DNA of 64,000 nt from Panonychus citri. Lineage: Eukaryota; Arthropoda; Arachnida; Trombidiformes; Tetranychidae. The translations under genes were made by a program, and so were the position numbers. This document shows positions 51,110-62,681 of this stretch, in pieces. The notes beneath the pieces were generated by a model. It made no database searches, had not been told where the DNA came from, and worked only from the letters and a program-made list of their open reading frames with translations. Position 1 is the stretch's first letter. The number at the start of each line of letters is the position of its first letter. The DNA is taken from positions 1,984,001 through 2,048,000 of the forward strand of contig NW_026515543.1 in the NCBI RefSeq assembly GCF_014898815.1. The letters are read 5' to 3'.

Positions 51110-52237
51110 TTAATATTTTTTACCAGATTTTTCAAAATACATGAAGTCCTATGGGAGAAAGAAAAGATTTTTAGTAAATTGTTTACAATCAGTTAATTGA
51201 AACATACAATTAAGAAACAAGCTCCGAGTAGAACTGCTTTTATATTAACATCTAAATCTATCGGGAATGAGATACCAAAGTGATCTGCGTCCGTAAATGC
51301 TTCACGAGTAAGGCCAATCCATTGTTTTGTGATTCGACCAACTTGAGTCATTCCGTCTCTAAGAAGTACTTTAAATTGGACATCTCGACATAAGGCAAAG
51401 GTACAAAAAGGCCCTTCGATTCGTAGGACAATGTCACCCGTTGCATCGCAGACAATAAACTTTGGAACGCAAAGTGACCAAATTTGCTCAATGTGACCAC
51501 AAATCGATCCCGAAGCTGTCACCTCTAATCTCTGTAAACAACATGGGTACCAACATGATTGACATCGTAATGGCCTAAGGTCAATTGGAGAGAAAACAAT
51601 TAATCAGATTTTGGATTAATTAGAGACTAAATTGATAACTAGATTTCGAGATCGAACCGGTGAAGATTGAGAACTTCTTTCTCCTGATAATCATATATTT
51701 TCATTTCGAAAGGTCTAATTGTTCCACAACAATTTCGAGTACAACAATCATTTTCTACAAGAAATAAGCAATTAGTTGATTGTCTGCAATCAGATCAATT
51801 AGGTTTTACCCTCTTTAGCGATGTAAACTTTTTGTCCCAGACTGTTTTTGACATTATATTTATTTTTAGTCTCGAAACTGGAAAAAGCTTCAAAAAGCTC
51901 AATCTTTTGATGAACAAGTAACTGGTCAATTTGAGACAAATACTCTAATCCTGGTGGACAGCCACTGGTCATTGGAGTGGTCATCCAATCACCTAATCAC
52001 ATTTGGAAAGAATATGGAAAAATAATCAAAGAAACTTAGATAGATGATTAATTGTTAACATCAACGAAATGGAGCCAGAAAATCACCTTCAACAGGTTGT
52101 TGTGCCATCGGCGGCGGTGGAGGAGGAGGATGACCACTTTGTCCGAATCGAGGTGGATTTTGTTGCCCATACGATTGTGGATAAGGTGAGTATCCAGCAA
52201 AATTGGTTCCTGATTGTGACGAGTAATAAATGGCCAT
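51110..52237 (-). CDS. Phospholipid scramblase, array copy 6
   Basis: Exons: 52087-52237, 51810-51992, 51658-51754, 51208-51574 and 51110-51148, giving 278 residues. The N-terminus is Tyr/Gln/Pro-rich (YSPYPQSYGQQNPPRFGQSG, then a run of prolines). The core has CPPGLEYLSQIDQLLVHQKI, NDCCTRNCCG, CQSCWYPCCLQRLEVTASGS, the calcium loop DADHFGISFPIDLD, the helix NIKAVLLGACFLIDFMYFE and tail KSGKKY. The exon 3 donor reads CACCG|GTTCGA, a poor match to GTAAGT, while all paralogues keep GTAAG at this site. Splicing there may be weak; otherwise the gene looks intact. Confidence 0.88.
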
Positions 52238-52673
52238 AAGTGGATAGAAAGGTTAACAATTATGTTGACTTTCCTCACCCGGTAAAAAGAAAGAATCGAA
52301 ATTGAGTGAGAAAATATTCTAAAAGAAGTTCTTTTCTCTTTTAATCTTCTCCATGGAAATAGTGATCGATTTGATATTATTATTAATAAATTGAATATCT
52401 TCAAGTATATTAGTTGACAGATTCATTTCGGTGACAAGTAGTCAGTATGGACAGTTAATCACCTAAGTTGGATATTACATAACCGTTTCTATGACAATTC
52501 ATCTTAAATCAAAACAAAATTTTACAAAACTTTCAAGTGTCGGAAAAATGATAATTATTATATTGATATTTTTGTCTAAAGGTAAATTATCATATTTTTG
52601 TATAATAAAACAACAGTTTACCTGATAACTGGTGATAAGATTATCATTTTCATATTAAATTGATTTATTAACA

Positions 52674-52757
52674 AGGAAAAGACGTAAACTTTTTGTACGT
52701 TGATAAACAATCAATTGACAGACTTTGGTTAAATACTCTAATCCTGGTGGCCATCCT
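52674..52757 (-). pseudogene. Scramblase exon 2 fragment
   Basis: About 84 bp is closely similar to part of exon 2 of scramblase copy 3 (46360-46475). It shares the stretch GACAGACTTTGGTTAAATAC and then TCTAATCC.GGTGG, but jumps directly to GGCCATCC with the intervening piece deleted. It abuts the duplicated UNC5 exon block on its right. It cannot encode a product on its own. Confidence 0.8.
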
Positions 52758-54090
52758 TCAATTTATCATTAATATTTGATTTCAACATTTTCACGTGTCC
52801 ATTTTGTCCTGTGTTAAATTATCTCTTTTACTGGATTAATTACAATGATTTATTAAATGATTTAGTAACTGTTGTTTCCTGTGATCTAATTAACTCTTTT
52901 TATTTTCTTTCAGGGTAACATTTTCATCGCCATTTTGTTGCTGATCTAAGGAATATCGTTTCTCCAAGAAAAGAGGGTTCAGTTGATTGTTGTTGTTGTT
53001 GTTGTTGTGGACGATTATCGTTATTGGCACGAATTAAATTATTTTCAGACGCATGGTCATCAGTTCGAGCGGACGGAGGACGTGTTGAAGGAAGAGGTGG
53101 TTTCCTTTCTGGAGTGAAAAGTGAAAAATTTGAGACAAAGGGTTCAGCATAATCTGCTTCACTTTCATAATAATTTTCGTCTTCACTTGTCGCAGTGACC
53201 GTTGTATTGCCTGAAGAGGATGAAGGCGGTGTTGCACCAAAACGGGAAGACATTTTACCAAGGCGGGGAGTTGATGAGTTGGTATTACAACAACTTGATT
53301 GACTGATGTCCCAATTGGCTTGAAATTGAATGATGGCTCGGTGTTTGATTAAGGCTGGTTGTCTCAACTGTTGGACAATTTGCCCGTAAGGCATCTCGAC
53401 GGACAACTAGGTGATCAATTATGTTACCATTATAAGCATTCAGTCGACTAATTAAATGCATCTTCTCCTCCGGACTGACTGAATTACCAATTACACTTTC
53501 ATTTGAGTAAATATATTCAGATTGTGATGATTGCTGAGCTTGTTGAGTATGTTGTGGTGTGAGATTAAATTGTTGTTGTAGTTGTTGTTGTTGATTTTGT
53601 TGTTTCTGTTGTTGCATCAATAGTAACATTGTCTGTCCATCTTCCTCGCATCCTCCATCATCACCAATCATACTTCCAGGTTGTTTGTATCGACGTTGGC
53701 TCATTAGGACGTAAATGAAAACAGCTAAACATATAAGAGCTGTTGAAATGGCAATCACGAAGCATAAGATGTATATTTCCGATTTCCGGTCATCAGATGG
53801 AAATGCTGAACTTGATTTAGGATATTGAAGTTGTGAATCCTCTTCTGACCGAGTTAATTGAAATTCACCTAAATTAATAATATCAAGTGAACCAAGAAAA
53901 ATTATATTAATCACCAACGTGAAAAGGTAACTAATTTAATCTTTTAAAATTTTTCGCTTCATCTTCTTACTAAATGATTCATATTTGAATCGCATCATCA
54001 TCATCATCATGATATATAAATTAACTTTTTATGACACGATTGTAACACGATATCGATATGAAGAAACAAAATTTTACTAGAAAACTTGAT
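52758..54090. repeat. Segmental duplication, copy A (UNC5 exon block)
   Basis: About 1.33 kb aligned almost base for base with 56175-57574, including intron sequence on both sides of the transmembrane exon. The homology ends at CTAGAAAACTTGAT on the right, a few bases downstream of the MED27 stop codon. On the left it starts beside the scramblase fragment. Confidence 0.85.
52924..53868 (-). pseudogene. Duplicate UNC5-type transmembrane exon, frameshifted
   Basis: A near-identical copy of the exon at 56340-57358, with the same acceptor (TTAATTTAG|GTGAATTTC), the same transmembrane segment IYILCFVIAISTALICLAVF and the same poly-Gln region. After SSQLGHQSI about 71 bp present in the other copy are missing. 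That number is not a multiple of three, and the frame ends at once (KLL*). The rest (CNTNSSTPRLGKMSS ... TERKPPLPSTRPPS region) continues in another frame to 52924. No TSP exons lie next to it, and MED27 separates it from the parent gene. Confidence 0.8.
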
Positions 54091-54095
54091 AAACA

Positions 54096-55274
54096 TTAAA
54101 AGTGACAGTCTTCATGGTATGCATCACTAGTGCGATAATCACGCCAAGTTGGTAATTTATAATTGATGTTTATTCTTTGATGGCACTTGAGACATGGTTT
54201 GTTGAAAAGGGTTTGATATGATGCAAACCAATTCTAAAGTAAAAAAAAGAAAATGGAAAATGAAATAAAAATCAAAGAACATAAATTTAAAGATAATATA
54301 TGATTACTTACCATCCATGATTTAACTGCAATATCGTAATGAATTGGAGATGAGAAATGATGAGTTGCCGAAATGCAGTTGATTGAAACTTTCTTAAATA
54401 TTTCATATCTCGATTCAGACCAAATGTCAAGTTTCCCATTTTCATCATAAAAATCTTCATCAATGCCTTTAACAACAACCCATTCAATAATTAATCCATG
54501 GAGTAAAAGTAAAGATTTTAGAACTTTGTCCAGTGTGAATATAGCAATGGTGGGGGATCCAAAAGGTCTCACAATTTTTAAACTTAAATTGGGTATATTT
54601 CGAGTCAAAGAATTGAAAAAAATATCTATTTGATTACTTGGCATGTTGATACCACTCAATGCAGTTGAACGCCCTGCAATTTTGAGTGGTTTGTAATTAT
54701 TAGACATTTGTTTCATTCGAAGAAGTGTATCAGAGCCTGAAAGTGAAAAGTAAAAAAGAGAAAGAGATTATTAGATCAAAATATTGTACATATATTGTAT
54801 TGAAAGAAAATCACTTCACTTACCTTGCACATTCCTATTATAAATGTTATTCATATTGTAAAAATGGTGAGCATGAGAGACATAGTCATGCATGCGATCA
54901 AACCAACGATAACACGAAATTAAATTTGCGTAAAGACCATCCCTTTCATGAGCAGGATCTTGAGCCAGAATCCCCAACATACCAATGTTTAGATTAATTG
55001 TGTTACTTGTATTTTGATTTAAATGCTCACACGACTTTTCCAATTTTTTAATCTGGTTGTTAATAATATCAAAATTTTGTTTAATATCAGTGATAAATTT
55101 GATTTCAGCTTCTTCATCAGCATCTTTGGCTCTTGGTTGGTAAGTTGTTGGGTCAATCATTGGACCACCAAATCCATTGGTTAGTGTATAGAACAATTGA
55201 TTAACTTCGCACCTTAAATTGGCAACAGCCTGTAGACCAGCAGAGATCGCATCCAAATCAATTAAAGTTGACAT
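54096..55274 (-). CDS. MED27: Mediator complex subunit 27
   Basis: Nuclear subunit of the Mediator coactivator that links transcription factors to RNA polymerase II. Exons: 54824-55274, 54312-54736 and 54096-54233, giving 337 residues, slightly above the roughly 310 of the human protein. The start MSTLIDLDAISAGLQAV is chosen over an upstream AUU-type frame extension. The N-terminal helical region includes ALQAVANLR-like and INNQIKKLEKSCEHLN segments. The strongest evidence is the C-terminus, WFASYQTLFNKPCLKCHQR followed by PTWRDYRTSDAYHEDCHF, the conserved Cys/His end of MED27. Its 3' flank is a duplicated UNC5 exon block. Confidence 0.93.
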
Positions 55275-55840
55275 TGTAACAATTAAATTAATACACAAAA
55301 TAATCAACTAATTAAACTTAAATCTATTTACTGATCAGATGAATTGTTGAAAATTCAAGCCAGCGGCGTAACCAATGGTTACCAATCGGTCACCTGGTGA
55401 CACCATTGAAGGTTCGGTGGGAGTTTCAAATGTTTCATTTTCTTTTCGATTTTTCTATTTTGTTTTTGTTCTCCACCAACAGATGGCGACACTTTTGGCT
55501 TAAAAGAAAATCAGTTAATTGTTTACAAATTTTTTTCGTTCATCAAACTAAATGAGATTAGAATTTTTAATCCAATTAGATTAATTTAGATTAATTTTAT
55601 TTCTTTTTTTTATTCTTATTACATTACTGTCCATTTGATTGTAGATTCTGAGTTAACTTGGTCCTTTTAAGGCTTTTAGTTTATCTTTAGTTTAACCCGT
55701 TTGTTTGTTTTCCTCCAAATTGGTGATTATTTTTACATTTTTATTACTCTTTTTGTGTTTCAACAATTTCATGTGAGTCAAATTTGGTTTAATATTTTGT
55801 TTGTTTTTTTTTTAATTGTTCAACTTGGTGATGTGTACAG
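55275..55840. promoter_or_regulatory. Shared upstream region of MED27 and the small plus-strand gene
   Basis: The region separates two divergent genes, so it probably holds both promoters. It includes a possible non-coding first exon of the plus-strand gene ending CAATTTCAT|GTGAGT near 55775 and an acceptor GTGTACAG at 55840. No TATA box was assigned. Confidence 0.45.
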
Positions 55841-57842
55841 ATGATAATTTACCATGATGGTGGCGATGATGGTTGTCTGTTTAATTGTGAAAAAGAAACG
55901 AATTGTGCCAAATTGAGTGATAAAAAATTGGAGGGAAAACCAATGATCATGGCTGAAGATTATGAAGACAATGGATTTGTAGGTGATTGTTTTTTTTTAT
56001 TTCTTTACATGGGACAAACAAATGTAAGTTTAAAAATTAACAAATAAATTGTTGATCATTAAGAATTGAAAGTGAAGGTGAAAATGGTGAAGTTAAAGAT
56101 AATTTAACGTACATATAAAAAAGGGAAGATTATAATGAATGAGAATCTTAATTGTTTTCTATCTTTTCTATTTATCATTAATATTTAACATTTGATTTCA
56201 ACATTTTCAGGTGTCCATTTTGTCCTGTGTTAAATTATCTCTTTTACTGGATTAATTACAATGATTTATTAAATGGTTTAGTAACTGTTGTTTCCTTTGT
56301 TCTAATCAACTCTTGTTGTTTTCTTTCAGGGTAACATTATCATCGCCATTTTGTTGCTGATCTAAGGAATAACGTTTCTCCAAGAAAAGAGGGTTCCGTT
56401 GATTGTTGCTGTTGTTGTTGTTGTTGTGGACGATTATCGTTATTGGCACGAATTAAATTATTTTCAGACGCATGGTCATCGGTTCGAGCGGACGGAGGAC
56501 GTGTTGAAGGAAGAGGTGGTTTCCTTTCTGGAGTGAAAAGTGAAAAATTTGAGACAAAAGGTTCGGCATAATCTGCTTCACTTTCATAATAATTTTCGTC
56601 TTCACTTGTCGCAGTGACCGTTGTATTGCCTGAAGAGGATGAAGGCGGTGTTGCACCAGAACGGGAAGACATTTTACCAAGGCGGGGAGTTGATGAGTTG
56701 GTATTACAACAACTTGCTGGAGATGGTGAAGATCTTGTAACGTACATTGTTTGCTGGTGTTGTTGTTGTTGTTGTTGTTGTTGTCCAATTGACTGATGTC
56801 CCAATTGGCTTGAAATTGAATGATGGCTCGGTGTTTGATTAAGGCTGGTTGTCTCAATGGTTGGACAATTTGCCCGTAAGGCATCTCGACGGACAACTAG
56901 GTGATCAATTATGTTACCATTATAAGCATTCAATCTACTAATTAAATGCATCTTCTCCTCCGGACTGACTGAATTAGGAATTATACTTTCATTTGAGTAA
57001 ATATATTCAGATTGTGATGATTGCTGAGCTTGTTGAGTATGTTGTGGTGTGAGATTAAATTGTTGTTGTAGTTGTTGTTGTTGATTTTGTTGTTTCTGTT
57101 GTTGCATCAATAGTAACATTGTCTGTCCATCTTCCTCGCATCCTCCATCATCACCAATCATACTTCCAGGTTGTTTGTATCGACGTTGGCTCATTAGGAC
57201 GTAAATGAAAACAGCTAAACATATAAGAGCTGTTGAAATGGCAATCACGAAGCATAAGATGTATATTTCCGGTTTCCGGTCATCAGATGGAGATGCTGAA
57301 CTTGATTTAGGATATTGAAGTTGTGAATCCTCTTCTGACCGAGTTAATTGAAATTCACCTAAATTAATAATATCAAGTGAACCAAGAAAAATTATATTAA
57401 TCACCAACGTGAAAAGGTAACTAATTTAATCTTTTAAAATCTTTCGCTTCATCTTCTTACTAAATGATTCATATTTGAATCGCATCATCATCATGATATA
57501 TAAATTAACTTTTTATGACACGATTGTAACACGATATCGATATGAAGAAACAAAATTTTACTAGAAAACTTGATTACTTGGATACTCATTATTTTTAAAG
57601 AAAATTAACCTTAATTTAAAAATTGATTTATTCTCTTTTCTCAGGACTTGTTACCAATTCAGATGAGAATTAACTTTGCCAATGAAGAAAGAAAAAGAAT
57701 CAAGAGAAAGAGACAACTCAAGAAAGAGGAGAAAGGACCAAACCCTAAACAGCCATTACAACTACTAAATAGTTATTACAATTCTAATACAACTGATCAA
57801 CCCATGGAAATAAATAACAATTTTGATGATGATGTGATTTAA
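55841..57842 (+). CDS. Unknown small acidic/basic protein, two coding exons
   Basis: Not recognised. Exon 55841-56023 starts with ATG right after an acceptor (GTGTACAG) and ends at a strong donor (ACAAAT|GTAAGT). Exon 57645-57842 follows a strong acceptor (CTCTTTTCTCAG) and ends in TAA. The phases join to give 126 residues. The first half is acidic (IMAEDYEDNGFVGD) with a hydrophobic patch CFFLFLYMGQTN. The second has a basic, nuclear-localisation-like stretch (EERKRIKRKRQLKKEEKG) and an Asn-rich acidic end (NNNFDDDVI). The upstream non-coding exon near 55775 supports a real transcript. The 1.6-kb intron contains, antisense, the whole UNC5 transmembrane exon. Confidence 0.55.
56175..57574. 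repeat. Segmental duplication, copy B (UNC5 exon block)
   Basis: The partner of 52758-54090. Copy B keeps the full poly-Gln tract and open frame, and it is joined in phase to the TSP exons at 58621-59217, so it is the better candidate for the functional exon. Confidence 0.85.
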
Positions 57843-59217
57843 CGTTTAAAATTGGGCAATTATGTTGTAAAAATGGATGGATATTTATATGAGACTGTAT
57901 AACAATGGCAATTAGGATGATGATAAATAATAATCTTTCGGAATGATAATGATGAAGAGAGAGAAAACATCAACATATAAGTGTAACATTGTAACAACAA
58001 CATTATAACGATAATGAAAACGATCAATTATGGAAGATGATAATGATGATAAAGCAAGAAATCGATTTTCAGTCATCACATAAATTAACTGAATGGTTTT
58101 TGGAACTTGATTCAACAGCAGCATGGAGATGGAGCAATGGAAAATGCAGATGAGGAAAGTGAAAAAAAAAGACGAAAAATTTTCTCTAAAAGAAGACTAT
58201 CAAAGAGAAAAAAAGAAGAAGAAGAAAATAATAAAGGATGATGATGATGATGGCAAAGAAGATGGAAAAAGCCACTGTGCAAAACTAATAATAACTACGC
58301 GACCAGGATATCATTTTTCATGCTACCTTGAGAGAGAGTAAAAAGACTTGACGTTTACGGATCATTTTTATTTTTCTTCATCATCTCCATCATTTTGTTT
58401 CTTCATATTTACTATATTTATCATCATTATCCCAGAGCAACTGTTTCTCTCTACCTGGTATTAATATTACCCTCACTGTATGGGATTACAGGGTATTTAA
58501 AATTAACTCAACCTCACACACACACAACAGCTACTATTTAATGACATATAATACCATCAAACCATAACGATTTAAATTGTGAGCGTATAAGCTAAGTTAC
58601 CATTGTTGATTGTTACTCACCTAATTTACGACACAATCCACCAGTACAGTTTTTCACATGTGATTCAGGACCAGGACAGTCTCGTCCACCATATTTGGCT
58701 GGAGGATTTGTACAGGTACGATGACGAAACTAATAATGAAAAGATTTGGATTTGTAGTCATTATAAGATATGGATTAGTGAATTGAAGAGATTTAATTAA
58801 TTTAAACAGCGTGACGGTTGAATGGGCGAAGATAGAAAGGTAAAAAAATAAGAAGAAGATGAGAAAATGATGAGAGTATAATATTATATAGAAATTGATG
58901 TAACTAGTAAAAAGGTTGGATCGATGAAAAGAAATGATTTATGAGGTGTTATGGTGACTTTTTTGCTCTTTTTTTCTTATTCTCTCTCTCATATACTTGT
59001 TCTGGCTTCGAATTAACTTTTATACTCCCTTATCATCTTGTTCTTATTTTTTCTTCTTTGTATTTTAGCAAATTTAGGTTTCACTCCGTGGAAATTACCT
59101 GCTGACAATCATGGGAACAAGTTGACCAAGATGTCCAAGGAGACCATTGACCGTCAACGGGACCACAAATTTTGTAGCAATTTGGTATTTCGGCTGAATC
59201 ATCATCACAATTGAAAC
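56340..59217 (-). CDS. unc5: UNC5-type netrin receptor, partial: TSP1 repeat, transmembrane and juxtamembrane exons
   Basis: Exons: 59099-59217, 58621-58729 and 56340-57358; upstream exons must lie beyond the window. The first exon holds the end of one TSP1 repeat (IPNCYKICGP) and the start of the next (VDGQWSPWTSWSTCSHDCQQ). The second completes it (FRHRTCTNPPAKYGGRDCPG ... NCTGGLCRK). VDGxWxxWSxWSxC followed by NCTDGLC is typical of the second UNC5 TSP1 repeat. The third exon gives a short stalk, the TM helix IYILCFVIAISTALICLAVF and a Gln/Ser/Pro-rich cytoplasmic part, ending RSATKWR*. UNC5 receptors normally continue into ZU5, UPA and death domains for axon repulsion and apoptosis signalling. 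None was found on this strand down to position 1, so either an unseen exon lies elsewhere or this receptor is truncated. Confidence 0.8.
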
Positions 59218-61170
59218 CTGTTTCGTAATAGAAGACAAAATAATTTATATATTAGAGACGATTTTCCAATAAGATGATTAATATTAGTTTGGGAAGATGT
59301 GGGAAGGTGATGATTATATGGGAGTAGAATCAGTGATTTATAAGGAATCGTATCTTCCTCGGGTTATTTTTTGGTGTCTCTTTTGCTTTTTTATCATCAT
59401 CATTTTCATGTTACAAAAGATGATGATTATGGTGATGATGATGATGGTAAGGATATGGAAAGAATAAAAAATATACTATTAGAAGCCTTAAAAAACGGTT
59501 ACCAACGAGGCGAAAAAGTCAGTGAGATGATGAGGATGACAAAAAGATGGAGAAGCATAAATGACGATATCAGCACATCATCAGTTGTTTCAAAAAAAGT
59601 TTCAAGTTTTTTAAGGAGATCAAGGAAATGGGAAACATCATCATCATCATCATCCAGAGGAGATAAAAGGAATGAGGAAGAGCAAGAATTTTTCACCAAA
59701 GAGACAAGAGAAGGAAAAAAAACTCCATCACTGATGCAGAAACGATTGGTTCTGATGAAATCAAGAAAAGATACAGAGAAGATGATGGAGAAGATGCTAA
59801 AAAGGACGATGAAAAAGATAGAATGAGGATAAAGAGAGGGAGAGAGGATCGAAGAGAATTGTAAAGATCCATGTAATGACTTTCAGAGTTTTTTTCTTTT
59901 TCACCCAGAAAAAAAAGAAGAAAAAAAAGTCAAAGAATAGAAGAGAAAAAGGAAAATACGATGAAGAGGAAGAAAATGGTGAATAGAATTGAATAGAAGG
60001 TGGAAAAGTTTGAAATCGAGCGAAACCACAGAGAGAAAGAAAGAAAAATAGTGATAGAAAGTTGATGACGAAGATGAAAACACAATCATCATCAAAATGA
60101 GATCGAAGATGAAGGAGAGAGAATCAAAAAGGAATAAGAAAAATATTCTGACAATAGAAAAGCTGAAAACTGGAAAAGAATCAAAGTTTTTGCAAATTGT
60201 TTGCAAGAGAGAAGAGAGAAAATCATCTTCGATTATATTAAATGATTACGATTAAGGAGCCTGGAAAATGCCTTGAAGGAAGAAAGTGAGAGAGGGAGCG
60301 GGAAGATGAGGTGAAAATTGGATGAATCTCTGTTAAGATCAAACGAGATCAAGATTCGTAATATTGGTTAACTTTGAGAAAAGTATTTCTATTTAACGTT
60401 ACAATGAACAAAGAAAAAGATCTAATATATTAAGAAATGATGATAATGATGATGAGATGAAGGAGGAGGAGGAGATGAAGATGAAAAGTATAAGATGAGT
60501 TGAGAGATGGGACTGATGGAGAGGAAAGATGAAGGAGAGAGTTGGAGAGATGATGATGATAATCAAGATGAAGGAAAATATCTTGAAGATAAAATACATA
60601 GAAAAGAGTAACTATTATGCTGTCGTTTTGATTTCGAAAAAAAAATCAAAATAAAAAGATGAAGATGCAGAAGATGAGAATGATGAAAACACCCAGAGAT
60701 GTTTGAGAATGAAGATAAAAGAAAGAGAGAGAAATCAATTAGAGTGAGTGGACTGAGTTTGACAATATAATTGATTATAAAATGCCCTCCTCAGGGTAGG
60801 GGCCAAATAACTTTGCTCTCTTTTTGTCTTTCTTTTCATCTCTATCTTTTTCCACTTTTCTTCATCTAATCTTCATCTTCTTGATACTTGGATGATATGT
60901 AAGAAGTTAACTCTGTATACCATTGACTTTGGGCTTCCCTGTTGTGATGATATGCGTAGGTCTCTCTCTCTCTCTCTCTCTCTTCATCTTCTTGCATCAA
61001 TAATGAAAGTTGTATTAATACAAAGAGAGTAAAGGAAAAAGAGTCTGAAAGTGAAAAAAGCTAAGGAAGAGAAAGATAATCTTCATCTCTCTTTCTCAGT
61101 AATGTTTTCATCTTATTGTTTGCTTAATCTAGATTGCCTTCATCATCTTGGTTCTCTCGCCATCATCATC

Positions 61171-61174
<4 letters not shown>

Positions 61175-61218
<44 letters not shown>
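61175..61218. repeat. (TC)n microsatellite
   Basis: An uninterrupted TC dinucleotide run of about 44 bp. Confidence 0.95.
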
Positions 61219-61221
<3 letters not shown>

Positions 61222-62440
61222 CAGAGACTATAGGAATATACAGAATGTATTTCATTCATGATAAGTTGACCTCTAATCAGCATCAATGAGCAACAATAAT
61301 CTAAATCATGTTGTGTTACTTATTTACAGTAAATGTGATTCAGAATGATGATCATTTTTGTCAATGAGTTTATTTCTCAAAGTCCCATTATCATTATTAT
61401 CTTATAACGGAACCAGATTTAACCCTCCCAGAAATTACTAGATTGCTTAATGATGATTAGGATGAGGATGGAGATAAGTTTTGCTTCTCAAATGATTTTT
61501 ACATTTAGTTAACAATTTTAACAAATGACAACAATTGTAAGTGTTTTCATTTACTCTTCTCTCTACTTTTCTATTTACTAGTAACTTTATCTTCATCTTG
61601 GAACTGGACATGGGTCAATCACCTAAATTCCCTGATACTTTTCCTTTCCTTTTCTATTCTTTTCTTTTTCTTTCAATTTTCTTCTTTCATCTTGTTCACC
61701 TTATCTTCCCTTGACATCATCTTCTACTTTCCTTGTAACATCTTCTTTCACCCTGATGTCCATCTCCAAATATCCGGTCATCTTCAGAGTCTCTTTTGTT
61801 TTCTTCCATCTCAAATTATAAAGTAAAAAAATGTTCTTGTCTTTCCAAAGATGAAGAAGACAAAGTGAAAGATAAAGAGAGAGAGAGTGTCAACCGGAAA
61901 TTTGACCTTAAGATGGACACAACAGACAATAGTAATTTAGAATTTTAACTTTTCGTGTTGTGGTCAAGCGTCTTAATGGCCATTCGATGCCACGAGACAT
62001 CTTATATTGTCTTGAGTTGCACAATAGGAATTATTGTTTGTTGATTCTTTGCATTGTTTTGATGGTCAATCTATTGGTCAGTCATTTTCCATTAATTATA
62101 TTAGAGTTTTGTTTTGCAGATGAAGCTTGAAAATCGCAAATGAAATGCTAATGTAATAAGCGAAATGAAGGTTACGCTTGAAAAGAGAAAAAAGGAGTTG
62201 AAAGATGAGGGTAGAAGATAAGAAGGAAGATGAAGATAATGTTGATGGCGAAAGATGAAGATGCTAGAGGATATTGAATGGAAATATATGTATACAGATG
62301 AAGAAAGATGGCGAAAGTTAGATAAAAGTAAATGAGTAAGAGAAGATAAATAAAAATCTATGTTATCCTTCACCACTTTTAGTTTAGCATCTTTTTCTTT
62401 CTCTTCTTCTTTCTTTTTCTTCATATCATCTCATCTTTTA

Positions 62441-62477
62441 TCTTCATCTTCATCTTCATCTTCATCTTCATCTTCAG
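62441..62477. repeat. (TCTTCA)n repeat
   Basis: About six copies of a TCTTCA hexamer in tandem. Confidence 0.9.
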
Positions 62478-62627
62478 TCTTCATATTAACCCAAAAGAAA
62501 AAGAGAATCGTATATATTGTCTTCTCTCCTTCCATTTTCTTACTCTTTCTTTCATCATCTTCTTCCCATTCATTCAATCATCAATTTCTTTCCAGCCTTA
62601 CATCTATTTTCTCATCCATCATCCTCC

Positions 62628-62631
<4 letters not shown>

Positions 62632-62677
<46 letters not shown>
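62632..62677. repeat. (GA)n microsatellite
   Basis: An uninterrupted GA run of about 46 bp, directly beside pyrimidine-rich DNA. Confidence 0.95.

Positions 62678-62681
<4 letters not shown>

Noticed and set aside
56325..56375. A plus-strand acceptor (TTTTCTTTCAG) that would give the unknown gene the short end GNIIIAILLLI
   Set aside because: It arises inside the antisense UNC5 exon and is also present in the dead copy at about 52917. The exon at 57645 gives a longer, better-supported product.
59371..59826. A 151-residue plus-strand open frame
   Set aside because: It is Lys/Glu/Ser-rich, built from GAAGATGA-type low-complexity DNA, with no splice logic or motif; likely chance.
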